Shown here piece after piece: positions 7,547 through 14,842 of a stretch of DNA of 42,742 nucleotides. Within the stretch, counting starts at the first letter, position 1. The number at the start of each line of letters is the position of its first letter. Below the pieces are notes generated by a model, which made no database searches, was not told the DNA's origin, and was given only the letters and a program-made list of their open reading frames with translations. Origin of the DNA: an uncultured Lachnospiraceae bacterium (GTDB lineage Bacteria > Bacillota > Clostridia > Lachnospirales > Lachnospiraceae); NCBI GenBank assembly GCA_900550285.1, contig URRW01000023.1:1-42742 (forward strand), read 5' to 3'. The position numbers and the translations under genes are program-made.

Positions 7547-8497
7547 ATGAAAGAGACAATGAAAGACATTATTTTAAACGCTTCCGCCGATATGACGGAA
7601 AGCTGCCATAAAACTGATTTTATCGTATCAAGAGGGGAGAGATGCCTTCCTGACCGTTCCTGTATTATTCGTATTTTAAAGGATTTAAAGAGAGTAATGT
7701 TTCCGGGATATTTTGGTGAGGAGAATATTGCACTCATTTCACCACAGTATTTTATCGGTGACCGTCTGACAGATATTTATGGTAAGTTAAAACCGCAGAT
7801 TGAGATTTCTTTGTATTATAGAGATTATGAAAAGTATACAGAGGAAGAGATCAGTGAGCGGGCAGAAGAAGTCTGTGAGGAATTTTTTAAGAGGCTTCCA
7901 TATGTACAGCAGATGCTTTTAAAAGATGTGCAGGCTGGATTTGACGGCGACCCTGCTGCAAAGAGCAGAGAGGATGTTGTTATTTCTTATCCGGGACTGT
8001 TTGCTATTTTTGTTTATAGAATCGCTCATGAGCTGTATACACAGGATGTGCCATTCCTTCCTCGAATTATGACGGAATATGCACATAGCCGTACAGGAAT
8101 CGATATTAACTCTGGCGCAAAGATTGGGGAATATTTCTTTATTGACCATGGAACTGGTGTTGTAATTGGTGAGACAACAGAGATTGGTAATAATGTGAAG
8201 TTATATCAGGGAGTAACTTTAGGTGCGCTTTCTACAAGAAGTGGACAGAAGTTAAAGGGTAAGAAGAGACATCCGACGATCAAAGATAACGTTACGGTAT
8301 ATTCTGGAGCCAGTATTCTTGGTGGAGAGACAGAAATCGGTGAGGGTGTTATCGTAGCAGGTGGAGCATTTGTAACGAAGTCTGTTCCGGCACATACAAA
8401 GGTAATCGTAAAGAATCCGGAAATCAAGATTAAAGATTCTGATAAGAAGATTGAGCTTCAGACAACGGAGAACAAGGAAGGAATCTGGGAGATTTAA
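7547..8497 (+). CDS. cysE: Serine O-acetyltransferase, EpsC type
   Basis: A 316-residue protein with a long helical N-terminal part (about 1-175) and a C-terminal left-handed beta-helix of hexapeptide repeats. The acetyltransferase signature is clear: SRTGIDINSGAKIG, FIDHGTGVVIGET, GVTLGALS and ASILGGETEIGEG. It makes O-acetylserine from serine and acetyl-CoA, the first step of cysteine synthesis. The N-terminal extension is of the EpsC subfamily common in Clostridia. It has its own promoter and no O-acetylserine sulfhydrylase gene beside it. RBS GGGAG lies upstream of the ATG at 7547. Confidence 0.9.
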   Translation: MKETMKDIILNASADMTESCHKTDFIVSRGERCLPDRSCIIRILKDLKRVMFPGYFGEENIALISPQYFIGDRLTDIYGKLKPQIEISLYYRDYEKYTEEEISERAEEVCEEFFKRLPYVQQMLLKDVQAGFDGDPAAKSREDVVISYPGLFAIFVYRIAHELYTQDVPFLPRIMTEYAHSRTGIDINSGAKIGEYFFIDHGTGVVIGETTEIGNNVKLYQGVTLGALSTRSGQKLKGKKRHPTIKDNVTVYSGASILGGETEIGEGVIVAGGAFVTKSVPAHTKVIVKNPEIKIKDSDKKIELQTTENKEGIWEI

Positions 8498-8555
8498 CAA
8501 AAGGGATTTCTTAACGAGAGTTTTGTTTCATTAGCATAACATAATCAGATATTTT

Positions 8556-8583
8556 ATCTGCGGCGTTGCAATATGCCGCAGAT
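8556..8583. repeat. Perfect 9-bp hairpin after cysE
   Basis: ATCTGCGGC (8556-8564) pairs with GCCGCAGAT (8575-8583). There is no T-run directly after it, so it is at best a weak terminator for the acetyltransferase gene. Confidence 0.4.
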
Positions 8584-8591
8584 TGCATTGC

Positions 8592-8626
8592 TAGAGCATT
8601 TTTCAAACACGCTCTAAAGTAGAGCA
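8592..8626. promoter_or_regulatory. Candidate operator upstream of arsR-like gene
   Basis: TAGAGCATT occurs at 8592-8600 and again at 8620-8628, and the inverted form GCTCTA at 8611-8616 lies between. The 6-bp dyad TAGAGC/GCTCTA plus a direct repeat in the leader of a small regulator gene suggests autoregulation. The binding itself is inference. Confidence 0.4.
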
Positions 8627-8680
8627 TTATTATTAATGTTCAGATTTTAACTTGATAGATGAAAGGAGCATCATCATAAT

Positions 8681-8956
8681 ATGAATAAAAAGTTTGTCGT
8701 TCACGCAAGAGTATTAAAAGCAATGTCTGATGAGAACAGACTTCGTATTCTTGATTTACTTCGTGAAAGGGAATATAATGCCAGCGAACTTTTAGACGAA
8801 ATGGACTTTGGACAGTCCACACTGTCACACCACATGAGAATTTTACTGCAGGCAGGAGCAGTAAAGGCACGAAAGAATGGAAAATGGACATATTACAGCC
8901 TGAATAAAGAAATATTCTCTACGGTTGCGGAGTGGATCGCGGAGTACGGAGAATAA
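8681..8956 (+). CDS. ArsR-family winged-helix regulator
   Basis: A 91-residue winged helix-turn-helix protein: VLKAMSDENRLRILDLL at the start, then the recognition helix region FGQSTLSHHMRILLQAG and the wing KARKNGKWTYYSL. This is the classic ArsR/SmtB layout at about normal length. The usual ELCVCDL-type metal cysteines are absent (here ASELLDEMDF), so it is unlikely to sense arsenic or zinc through that site. It stands alone between the acetyltransferase and two tRNA genes, with RBS AAAGGAGC. The target genes are unknown. Confidence 0.88.
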   Translation: MNKKFVVHARVLKAMSDENRLRILDLLREREYNASELLDEMDFGQSTLSHHMRILLQAGAVKARKNGKWTYYSLNKEIFSTVAEWIAEYGE

Positions 8957-8995
8957 GAATTTTGAATTTTTTTAGACTTTTTTATGCATTTTGTA

Positions 8996-9024
8996 TTGAC
9001 AAAATTTACTTTATAAAGTAAAAT
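8996..9024 (+). promoter_or_regulatory. Strong promoter for the tRNA pair, with palindrome
   Basis: Perfect TTGACA (8996-9001), a 17-bp spacer and TAAAAT (9019-9024). A perfect 18-bp palindrome TTTACTTTATAAAGTAAA (9005-9022) fills the spacer and overlaps the -10 box. Confidence 0.75.
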
Positions 9025-9050
9025 ATTAGACGTTGTAGCAATACAACGAA

Positions 9051-9124
<74 letters not shown>

Positions 9125-9191
9125 TTTTATTATGCCTATTTTTGAAAACTGGATGTATCTGCATCCAGATCAGATTTTTTCATATTGTTAT

Positions 9192-9264
9192 GGGACACTA
9201 GCTCAGTCGGTAGAGCACCTGACTTTTAATCAGGTTGTCGGGGGTTCGAATCCCCCGTGTCTCA
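9192..9264 (+). tRNA. tRNA-Lys (TTT)
   Basis: A 73-nt cloverleaf. Acceptor strands GGGACAC and GTGTCTC (one G-U pair), D-arm GCTCAGTCGGTAGAGC, anticodon loop ACTTTTAAT with TTT, T-arm GGGGGTTCGAATCCCCC, discriminator A. CCA is not encoded. The AT-rich part of the window ends right behind it. Confidence 0.95.
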
Positions 9265-9271
9265 TTTTTTT

Positions 9272-9316
9272 ATCCTCGAAACCCCTTGATTTTACTGGGT
9301 CTCGGGGATTTTTGTT
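9272..9316 (+). terminator. Rho-independent terminator after tRNA-Lys
   Basis: ATCCTCGAAACCC (9272-9284) pairs with GGGTCTCGGGGAT (9297-9309) with one mismatch and one G-U pair. TTTTTGTTTTT follows. Confidence 0.75.
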
Positions 9317-9324
9317 TTTCGTAG

Positions 9325-9474
9325 AATATTCAGAGTAACATTCAGAGTAACACAGAGGAGCAATGGCGCAGTGTGGGAACGCATTTATATCAGATTGGAC
9401 GGCGCAACAGCACAGCTGAAATATTCTTAAGATTACCTGAAGGATATTGTGTATTCAAAAAAATACAATTATAA
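9325..9474 (+). other. Startless open stretch with 12-bp tandem repeat; possible gene remnant
   Basis: An open frame without a start codon reads 49 codons to a TAA at 9472-9474. Its amino-acid composition looks protein-like (for example QWRSVGTHLYQIGRR). It includes ATTCAGAGTAAC twice in tandem (9328-9339, 9340-9351). It sits exactly at the composition change. It could be the 3' remnant of a gene from a lost mobile element; it could also be chance. Confidence 0.2.
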
Positions 9475-9515
9475 TAAGCGCATATCATTTAATTGAAAGA
9501 AAAGGGGGGCATTTT

Positions 9516-10289
9516 ATGTATCAGATTTCTAATTTTACGGACAATGACGATGTGAAGATCCTTTCGGAGCTTGGGGCTTTTAAGATCATAGAGTATCAGC
9601 GGGATCTGAGCGTGTCGCCGCAGACGGCAGTTACCGCTTTTTACAGCGCGCAGATGAATATTAAGAAGCGTCAGCTTGTATGTGATTTAAGCAAGGCGAA
9701 GGTTACGATTCAGGCGGGGAGTATGCAGTGGATGCTTGGAAATGTGAACGCGACGACGGGGATCAAGGGCGTCGGAGATTTTCTGGGGAAGGCAGTACGC
9801 GGCAAGGCGAGCGGGGAGTCTGCGATCAAGCCGGAATACACGGGCGACGGGATTCTTGTGCTGGAGCCGACCTACAAATATCTGATCCTGATGAATGCGG
9901 CTGATTGGGGCGGCGGGGTCGTTCTGGATGACGGGCTGTTTCTGGCATGTGAATCGAGCCTGCAGCATAAGGCGGTGATGCGTTCAAACTTTTCCTCGGC
10001 GGTAGCAGGCGGGGAAGGTTTGTTTAATCTCAGCTTGAATGGAAGCGGTGTATTTTGCATTGAATCGGAATGTCCGAGAGAAGAGCTGATCGAGATCACG
10101 CTTCAGAACGATGTTTTGAAGGTTGACGGCAATTATGCGATCGCATGGAGCAAGAGCCTTGATTTTACGGTGGAGCGCTCCGGAAAGAGCCTGATCGGTT
10201 CGGCAGCGTCCGGCGAGGGACTGGTAAACGTGTACCGCGGAACCGGTAAGGTTCTGATGATGCCTACGGCGAAGATGCCGAATATCTGA
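9516..10289 (+). CDS. AIM24-family protein
   Basis: A 257-residue protein of the AIM24/DUF124 beta-rich family (MYQISNFTDNDDVKIL, GSMQWMLGNV, GEGLFNLSLNGSGVFCIESE, GKSLIGSAASGEGLVNVYRGTGKVLMMP). There are no membrane segments or catalytic motifs. The ATG at 9516 is chosen because AAGGGGGGC lies just upstream; longer in-frame starts have no RBS. It is the first clearly GC-rich gene after the tRNA pair and is single, with a strong terminator behind it. The molecular function of bacterial members is not established. Confidence 0.8.
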   Translation: MYQISNFTDNDDVKILSELGAFKIIEYQRDLSVSPQTAVTAFYSAQMNIKKRQLVCDLSKAKVTIQAGSMQWMLGNVNATTGIKGVGDFLGKAVRGKASGESAIKPEYTGDGILVLEPTYKYLILMNAADWGGGVVLDDGLFLACESSLQHKAVMRSNFSSAVAGGEGLFNLSLNGSGVFCIESECPREELIEITLQNDVLKVDGNYAIAWSKSLDFTVERSGKSLIGSAASGEGLVNVYRGTGKVLMMPTAKMPNI

Positions 10290-10320
10290 CAGCGATGAAA
10301 AGCTGTCGGTGAGAAGTCGG

Positions 10321-10362
10321 CAATGAAAAGAGAGCAATGAAAAGTCAGCAATAAAAAAAGAG
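10321..10362 (+). repeat. Three imperfect 14-bp tandem repeats
   Basis: CAATGAAAAGAGAG (10321-10334), CAATGAAAAGTCAG (10335-10348) and CAATAAAAAAAGAG (10349-10362), with a related CGATGAAAAG further upstream. They lie between the AIM24 gene and its terminator. Confidence 0.55.
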
Positions 10363-10402
10363 CCGCAGGCATATCAAAAGCGATATGGTCTGCGGCTCTT
10401 TT
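10353..10402. terminator. Bidirectional terminator between converging genes
   Basis: AGAGCCGCAG pairs with CTGCGGCTCT, and an inner CATATC/GATATG stem continues it. A-runs lie on the left and T-runs on the right. It serves the AIM24 gene (+) and the ImmA-like gene (-). Confidence 0.8.
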
Positions 10403-10457
10403 GCGCGAAAAGCTGTTTTGTATGCAAAGCCGTTCTGTATGTAAAGGCTCTTCTGCG

Positions 10458-10880
10458 TCAGCCCGCGCGGCTGGCGGTTACTGCATTTTTAAAGTCCAGC
10501 AGGGTATGCCAGCGGACGGCGCGGCAGCATGTAAATTCCGGGATTTCTGAATCGGCGGACAGCAGCTCTGCCGCAAGGCACCGCGTTTTGGAGGCGCGGC
10601 AGGTACATTGCTCGGAAGTTTTTAAGGAAATGACGCAGATGGCGTCATCGTGAGAAATAAGCTGCCCGAGCGCATGTGCGGTCAGGAGCTTGCGGCGGCA
10701 GGGAGCCAGACTGCTGTTGATATACAGGAATTGTTCGCCGCAGAGCTTTAGGGTGCAGCCGTGTATTTTGCCAAGCGGGCCTTCCTGAATGTGGATGTTC
10801 AAAAATTTTGCCAGTTCATACGGATTTCTTGTCCCGTAGCAGGCAACCAGTTGTTCGGCAATTTCTTTTGTATCTCTCAT
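10458..10880 (-). CDS. ImmA/IrrE-like protein with lost HExxH site
   Basis: A 140-residue protein resembling the ImmA/IrrE metallopeptidase domain: TKEIAEQLVACYGTRNPYELAKFL at the start, a central FLYINSSL, then KLLTAHALGQLISH. In active members this last helix reads AHELGHAxxH. Here HExxH is HALGQ (residues 69-73), so both the catalytic glutamate and the second zinc histidine are gone. The usual RCLAAELL segment follows. The start at 10880 has AGGAGGGGG right upstream. It lies 42 nt downstream of an XRE gene on the same strand, the normal ImmR-ImmA arrangement. It probably binds or senses rather than cuts. The family call is moderately sure. Confidence 0.7.
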   Translation of the reverse strand: MRDTKEIAEQLVACYGTRNPYELAKFLNIHIQEGPLGKIHGCTLKLCGEQFLYINSSLAPCRRKLLTAHALGQLISHDDAICVISLKTSEQCTCRASKTRCLAAELLSADSEIPEFTCCRAVRWHTLLDFKNAVTASRAG

Positions 10881-10922
10881 TTCCCCCTCCTGATAATACA
10901 ATTGATGTGCTGAAATTTTGAA

Positions 10923-11315
10923 TCAGTTCCAGTTTTTTTCAATCAGCGCCAAAGAGATTTCAACCTGTTTAAGAAGCAGGTCGATGCTTTCTTCTGCCGC
11001 CGGTTTTCCGTCAAAGAAAAGCGGCTGGGTATCTCGGCTTTGCAGAAGCATTTTGATTTCCTCGTACTTTTTTTTGATGTCGCGAGGATCTGTGGCAGAC
11101 GCTGCGCCGGACTGCGGAAGTGAAGGCTTTCCGGTCATGACATAATCGATGCTGACGCCAAAATATTGGGCGATCGTGTCAGCAAGCTTGAAAGAACATT
11201 TTGTTCCCTTTTTTTTCCATGTGCTGATGGTAGAGGAATTGATGCCGGTATCTTTGCAGAAGCGATAAGGCGTAATTCCTTTTTCCTCACATAACCTTTT
11301 GAAAATCTCGTACAT
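10923..11315 (-). CDS. XRE-family transcriptional regulator
   Basis: A 130-residue protein with an N-terminal helix-turn-helix of the Cro/CI type (about residues 1-62: IFKRLCEEKGITPYRFCKD, then GINSSTISTWKKKGTKCSF and LADTIAQYFGVSIDYVMTG) and a C-terminal helical part (DIKKKYEEIKMLL...LLKQVEISLALIEKNW) likely for dimerisation. It precedes the ImmA-like gene and has its own promoter with a dyad over the spacer, so it probably represses itself. Confidence 0.9.
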   Translation of the reverse strand: MYEIFKRLCEEKGITPYRFCKDTGINSSTISTWKKKGTKCSFKLADTIAQYFGVSIDYVMTGKPSLPQSGAASATDPRDIKKKYEEIKMLLQSRDTQPLFFDGKPAAEESIDLLLKQVEISLALIEKNWN

Positions 11316-11426
11316 TTCGGACCCTTTCTCAAAAGCATCTCGAAGATGCGAAATAGAACATCAGTACAGAAAGCTATTTTGCCGGAGCGATCCGGCGTAT
11401 GAAATTATTTCGTATCAGCAAGCTAG

Positions 11427-11455
11427 AGTATATCACTAAACCGAAATAGTGGCAA
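11427..11455 (-). promoter_or_regulatory. Promoter and operator of the XRE gene
   Basis: On the minus strand: TTGCCA, a 17-bp spacer and TATACT (plus-strand 11427-11432 and 11450-11455). CACTA-N8-TAGTG forms a dyad inside the spacer and CCACTATT occurs twice, as expected for an autorepressor. The leader has a GCATCTTCGAGATGC hairpin. Confidence 0.65.
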
Positions 11456-11481
11456 GGGAATAGTGGCATTTATTTTTCAGA

Positions 11482-12213
11482 TTAAGCCTTTACATCGCGG
11501 GTGCGCATGAGCCGGATCGCAGCGCCGGAAAAAAGTGCGAAAAAGATCAGGCAGCTTATGAAAAAGGAAAGCTGGTTGCCGGCGAGCATGTCGTCGTAGG
11601 TATTGGCGTTCATGCCGCAGAAGATGAGGGAGAAGGGGAAATAAAGCCCCCAGCCCTTGTTGACAAAAAGAACGCCGATGACGGAGCAGAGCAGGGAAAG
11701 CCCGACCGGCAGGGCAAAGCTGCGGATACACATGGAAAGCAGAAGGATACATGCCGCGCAGGAAATCCCGCCGAGCGTGCCGCGCAGGCACCAAAGCAGA
11801 ATGTCCGCCGGAGGCAGTCCGGGCAGCCCCACATATGCGCCGCAGACGGCAAACAGGACAAACACCCAGAGCTGCATGATGAGAATGATACCGGCAGTAA
11901 CCGAAAGCTTTCCGAAAAAGATACAGGAGACGGGCACAGGCGCGGTCATGAGGACGTTCCGGTTGTGGCCGAAGTTTTCAATGCGCCACAGATAGGCGCA
12001 GCAGACCGTGATCAGCGGGGCAAAAAAGAAACCCGAATAAAAGAGGGTATGCTGCGACCAGAGCGCGTACCAGCCGCCCGTCAGAAGATCCAGATTCATG
12101 GCGTAATTTCCGGTTCCCATAATGGCGGGGACGATGGGCAGAACAAGGCATGCCAGCCAGACGAAAGAGCGTTTTAATTTTAAAAATTCACAGCGAATAC
12201 AGGTAAAAAGCAT
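11482..12213 (-). CDS. ABC transporter permease, lantibiotic-immunity type (second permease)
   Basis: A 243-residue membrane protein with six hydrophobic segments (for example FVWLACLVLPIVPAIMGTG, IILIMQLWVFVLFAVCGAY and LSFFISCLIFFALFSG). It begins MLFTCIRCEFLKLKRS, typical of ABC-2 permeases of the MutE/EpiE/SpaE immunity group. The start at 12213 follows GAAAGG and lies 2 nt after the upstream permease stop. With the other permease and the ATPase it should form a pump that removes peptide antibiotics from the membrane. Confidence 0.82.
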   Translation of the reverse strand: MLFTCIRCEFLKLKRSFVWLACLVLPIVPAIMGTGNYAMNLDLLTGGWYALWSQHTLFYSGFFFAPLITVCCAYLWRIENFGHNRNVLMTAPVPVSCIFFGKLSVTAGIILIMQLWVFVLFAVCGAYVGLPGLPPADILLWCLRGTLGGISCAACILLLSMCIRSFALPVGLSLLCSVIGVLFVNKGWGLYFPFSLIFCGMNANTYDDMLAGNQLSFFISCLIFFALFSGAAIRLMRTRDVKA

Positions 12214-12215
12214 GG

Positions 12216-12974
12216 TCACACATCCTTTCTCAAAAAGCTGCGGTAAAGCAGCGCATAGGTCAGAAGCAAAAAGACAAAAAGCATAAGCCATCCGGCGGGG
12301 CGCTGGGCGATCGGGGTGCAGAAAATCCGGTCGGCAGCTTCGTCATAATTTACCTGGGAGGTTGCGCCGAGCAGAAAATAGCTCCACGGCACAAGCGTTA
12401 AAAACGGGCTGTCCAGCGGGAGAAACATGGAAAAGATGGCTGCAAAGCTGCCGAGAAGCCCGATAAAAAGCGGATAGAGCTGATTTTCCAGACGGAGGGA
12501 CAAAAAAAGCTGGAAAAAAAGCAGCAGCAGGGACGCAGCAAACGCCGCGCCAAAAAGCAGCGTATAATCCCGGACGGGAAAGGCTTCCGTGAAATGCGCA
12601 AGCTGTCCGAACACAAAGATAAAACCGTATTCCAGTACGAAAAACAGGAGGAAGGAGAGGGAAGCCAGCAGCAGCTTGGCGTTTAAGATGTCCGGCTTGT
12701 TCTGCAGGGTGCAGAGCAGCTTGTAGGTATTTCCTTTGTTTTCCACATCCATCAGGCGGCTCGCGGCAACGCTTACGAGCGTCGGGAGGAAAAGGGAGTT
12801 GAGCGTGATCAGGGAGGTTGTCATGTAGGTATATTCAAAGCCCTGTATGCGGCTGTTGTCCGTATGCAGTATGGCGTAGGCGATCCAGATCAAAAGCAGG
12901 GCAAGGGCGGTAAAAAGGACCGCAGCAAGCTTGCCCTTCATTTTTTTGCATTCGCATAAAAAAGACGTTCTCAT
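12216..12974 (-). CDS. ABC transporter permease, lantibiotic-immunity type (first permease)
   Basis: A 252-residue protein with about six membrane segments, beginning MRTSFLCECKKMKGKLAAVL. It has the MDVENKGNTYKLLCTLQ segment typical of MutG/SpaG-like permeases (a cytoplasmic coupling helix). It overlaps the ATPase gene by 4 nt, so the three proteins are made together. The same three-gene order (ATPase, permease, permease) is found in LanFEG and in CprABC-type peptide-resistance systems of Clostridia. Confidence 0.82.
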   Translation of the reverse strand: MRTSFLCECKKMKGKLAAVLFTALALLLIWIAYAILHTDNSRIQGFEYTYMTTSLITLNSLFLPTLVSVAASRLMDVENKGNTYKLLCTLQNKPDILNAKLLLASLSFLLFFVLEYGFIFVFGQLAHFTEAFPVRDYTLLFGAAFAASLLLLFFQLFLSLRLENQLYPLFIGLLGSFAAIFSMFLPLDSPFLTLVPWSYFLLGATSQVNYDEAADRIFCTPIAQRPAGWLMLFVFLLLTYALLYRSFLRKDV

Positions 12975-13885
12975 AAGTTCACCTGCTTTCCGGTAAGGCT
13001 TAAAAAGATTTCTTCGAGGGTTTTCTGCTGTTCTTCCACGCGCAGGATCCCTACGCCGCCGCTGACAAGGGAGGAGATCAGGCGGGCGGTATGCTCGTCG
13101 GAAAGGGCGGGAAAAAGGAGGCAGCCGCCTTTATTTTTACAGGAAATCCCTTGGGCGGACAGGATCCGGCAGGCAGCCTGATTGTCCAGGGTGCGCAGCG
13201 AAAGGCTTTTTTGGCTGTGCATATGAAGCTCGTCCAGCTCGCCCTGAAAGATCATTTTGCCATGGTTGATGATGCCGGTAAAGGACGCCATCTGGTCGAT
13301 TTCGGAAAGCAGATGGCTGCTTAAAAGAACCGTCATGCCATACTGCTTTGGGAGGGAGCAGATCAGGGCGCGCATTTCCTGAATGCCCGCGGGATCCAGC
13401 CCGTTTGTGGGCTCGTCGAGAAGGAGGATTTTGGGATTTCCAAGCATCGCACCGGCAAGCCCGAGGCGCTGCTTCATGCCGAGGGAATAGCGGCTTACCT
13501 TTTTGTGCTGCTGCTTTTCCATGCGGACGATGGAGAGGACGCGGTCGATCTCCTTTTCGGGGACATTTTTGAGCATGGCAATGATCTGCAGGTTTTCCCG
13601 CCCGGTCAGATGACCGTAATAGGAGGGGGATTCGATGAGGGAGCCGGTGTTTTTCAGGATTTCCAGCCGGTTTTTGGGGGTGACGGGAGTGCCAAGGAGG
13701 CTGACGTTTCCGGAGGTAGGCTTAACAAGCCCGAGAATCATTTTCATGGTGGTGCTTTTCCCGGCGCCGTTGGGGCCTAAAAAGCCGTAAACGCTGCCTT
13801 CGGGCACGCGCATATTAAGAGCGTGCACGGCGTCGGTATTTTTGTAGGTTTTGGTAAGCAATGTCGTTTCGATCGCTGTTTTCAT
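12971..13885 (-). CDS. ABC transporter ATP-binding protein, lantibiotic/bacitracin type
   Basis: A 304-residue ATPase with Walker A GPNGAGKST (about 38-46), a signature region YSLGMKQRLGLAGAM, Walker B ILLLDEPTNGLDP and the H-loop LLSSHLLSEI. The C-terminal 90 residues form the extension usual in BcrA/MutF-type proteins. It is the first gene of a minus-strand operon with two permeases and is divergent from a two-component system, the usual layout of peptide-antibiotic detoxification modules. RBS AAAGGA. Confidence 0.9.
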   Translation of the reverse strand: MKTAIETTLLTKTYKNTDAVHALNMRVPEGSVYGFLGPNGAGKSTTMKMILGLVKPTSGNVSLLGTPVTPKNRLEILKNTGSLIESPSYYGHLTGRENLQIIAMLKNVPEKEIDRVLSIVRMEKQQHKKVSRYSLGMKQRLGLAGAMLGNPKILLLDEPTNGLDPAGIQEMRALICSLPKQYGMTVLLSSHLLSEIDQMASFTGIINHGKMIFQGELDELHMHSQKSLSLRTLDNQAACRILSAQGISCKNKGGCLLFPALSDEHTARLISSLVSGGVGILRVEEQQKTLEEIFLSLTGKQVNL

Positions 13886-13932
13886 ACAAATCGTCCTTTC
13901 TGCGGATGTGTCCGTCTATAAAAAGGATAGGG

Positions 13933-13981
13933 CGTATATCTTTCGCGGCAGTGTCGCTTTTCTTACTTTTGCCTTACTTTT
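13933..13981. promoter_or_regulatory. Candidate response-regulator boxes in the divergent promoter
   Basis: CTTACTTTT occurs twice in direct repeat with an 11-bp period (13962-13970, 13973-13981), the spacing usual for OmpR-type regulators. On the minus strand a -10-like TATACG (13933-13938) lies about 23 bp beyond, in the right place for an activated ABC operon promoter. A TTTATACT near 14010 could be the -10 of the regulator gene. Confidence 0.5.
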
Positions 13982-14071
13982 TCGGAGAAGGGATGAAAAA
14001 TCGGAGGAAAGCGTTTATACTGAGCATGAAAAGGCGTCCTGAACAGACGCAGGGCGCAAAAGGAGGACGGT

Positions 14072-14788
14072 ATGCAGTATTTTCAGGGATATGAACGGCG
14101 GATTTTGCTGGTTGACGATCATAAGGAGCTGCGGGAAATGGTAACGGATATTCTGAAAAAAGAGGGCTTTGCGCATGTGCAGACGGCGGGAAGCTGCAGG
14201 GAATGTCTGGAATGCTTTGAAAGCTGGAAGCCGGAGCTGATTATTTTGGACGTGGGGCTGCCGGACGGGGACGGCTTTTTGCTCATGAACAGCATACGGG
14301 CAAAAAGCAGCGTTCCGGTGCTGTTTTTGTCGGCGCGGGACGAGGACAGCGACCGGCTCTTAGGGCTGGGGCTTGGCGCGGACGACTATATGACGAAGCC
14401 GTTTTTGCCGAGGGAGCTGGTGCTTCGGCTGACGGCGATCCTGAGACGGACTTACCCGGAGCCGAAAAAGGAAGAGGAAGGCGTTTTGGAGCTGGGAAGC
14501 AGGCGCGTGGATTTTTCGGAGGGGACGGTAAAGCTTGAGAACGGGGAAGAAAAGCGGCTGACGGCAAAGGAGCTGACGATCCTAAAAAAGCTGGCGGAAA
14601 ACAGGGGGAAGATCGTGACCTTTGACGCGCTCAGCCAGGCGGTGTGGGGCGATTTTTATTATGGATATGAAAATTCGCTGACGGTGCACATCCGGCGGCT
14701 CAGGGAGAAGGTGGAGGAAAATCCGTCGGAGCCGAGGTTTTTGACGACGGCGCGCGGGATCGGGTATAAGCTGGAACGGAAATCGTAA
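14072..14788 (+). CDS. OmpR/PhoB-family response regulator
   Basis: A 238-residue protein. The receiver domain (about 10-125) has the acidic pair VDDH (D15, D16), the phosphoacceptor D60 in LIILDVGLPDGDG, the Thr/Ser region FLSARD and the lysine in DDYMTKPF. The C-terminal winged helix (about 140-236) has LTAKELTILKKL, and the recognition part YENSLTVHIRRLREK. RBS AAAGGAGG. It is transcribed away from the ABC operon and is followed by its kinase gene. It is likely to activate the ABC operon when peptide antibiotic is present. Confidence 0.93.
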   Translation: MQYFQGYERRILLVDDHKELREMVTDILKKEGFAHVQTAGSCRECLECFESWKPELIILDVGLPDGDGFLLMNSIRAKSSVPVLFLSARDEDSDRLLGLGLGADDYMTKPFLPRELVLRLTAILRRTYPEPKKEEEGVLELGSRRVDFSEGTVKLENGEEKRLTAKELTILKKLAENRGKIVTFDALSQAVWGDFYYGYENSLTVHIRRLREKVEENPSEPRFLTTARGIGYKLERKS

Positions 14789-14842
14789 AAGCGGGCGGGA
14801 GAGCGGACGTCCTGCCGTTTACGCCCCGGAATGGAGATCGGG

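Noticed and set aside
9132..9338. 68-codon open frame over tRNA-Lys
   Set aside because: It is the translation of the tRNA gene and its terminator.
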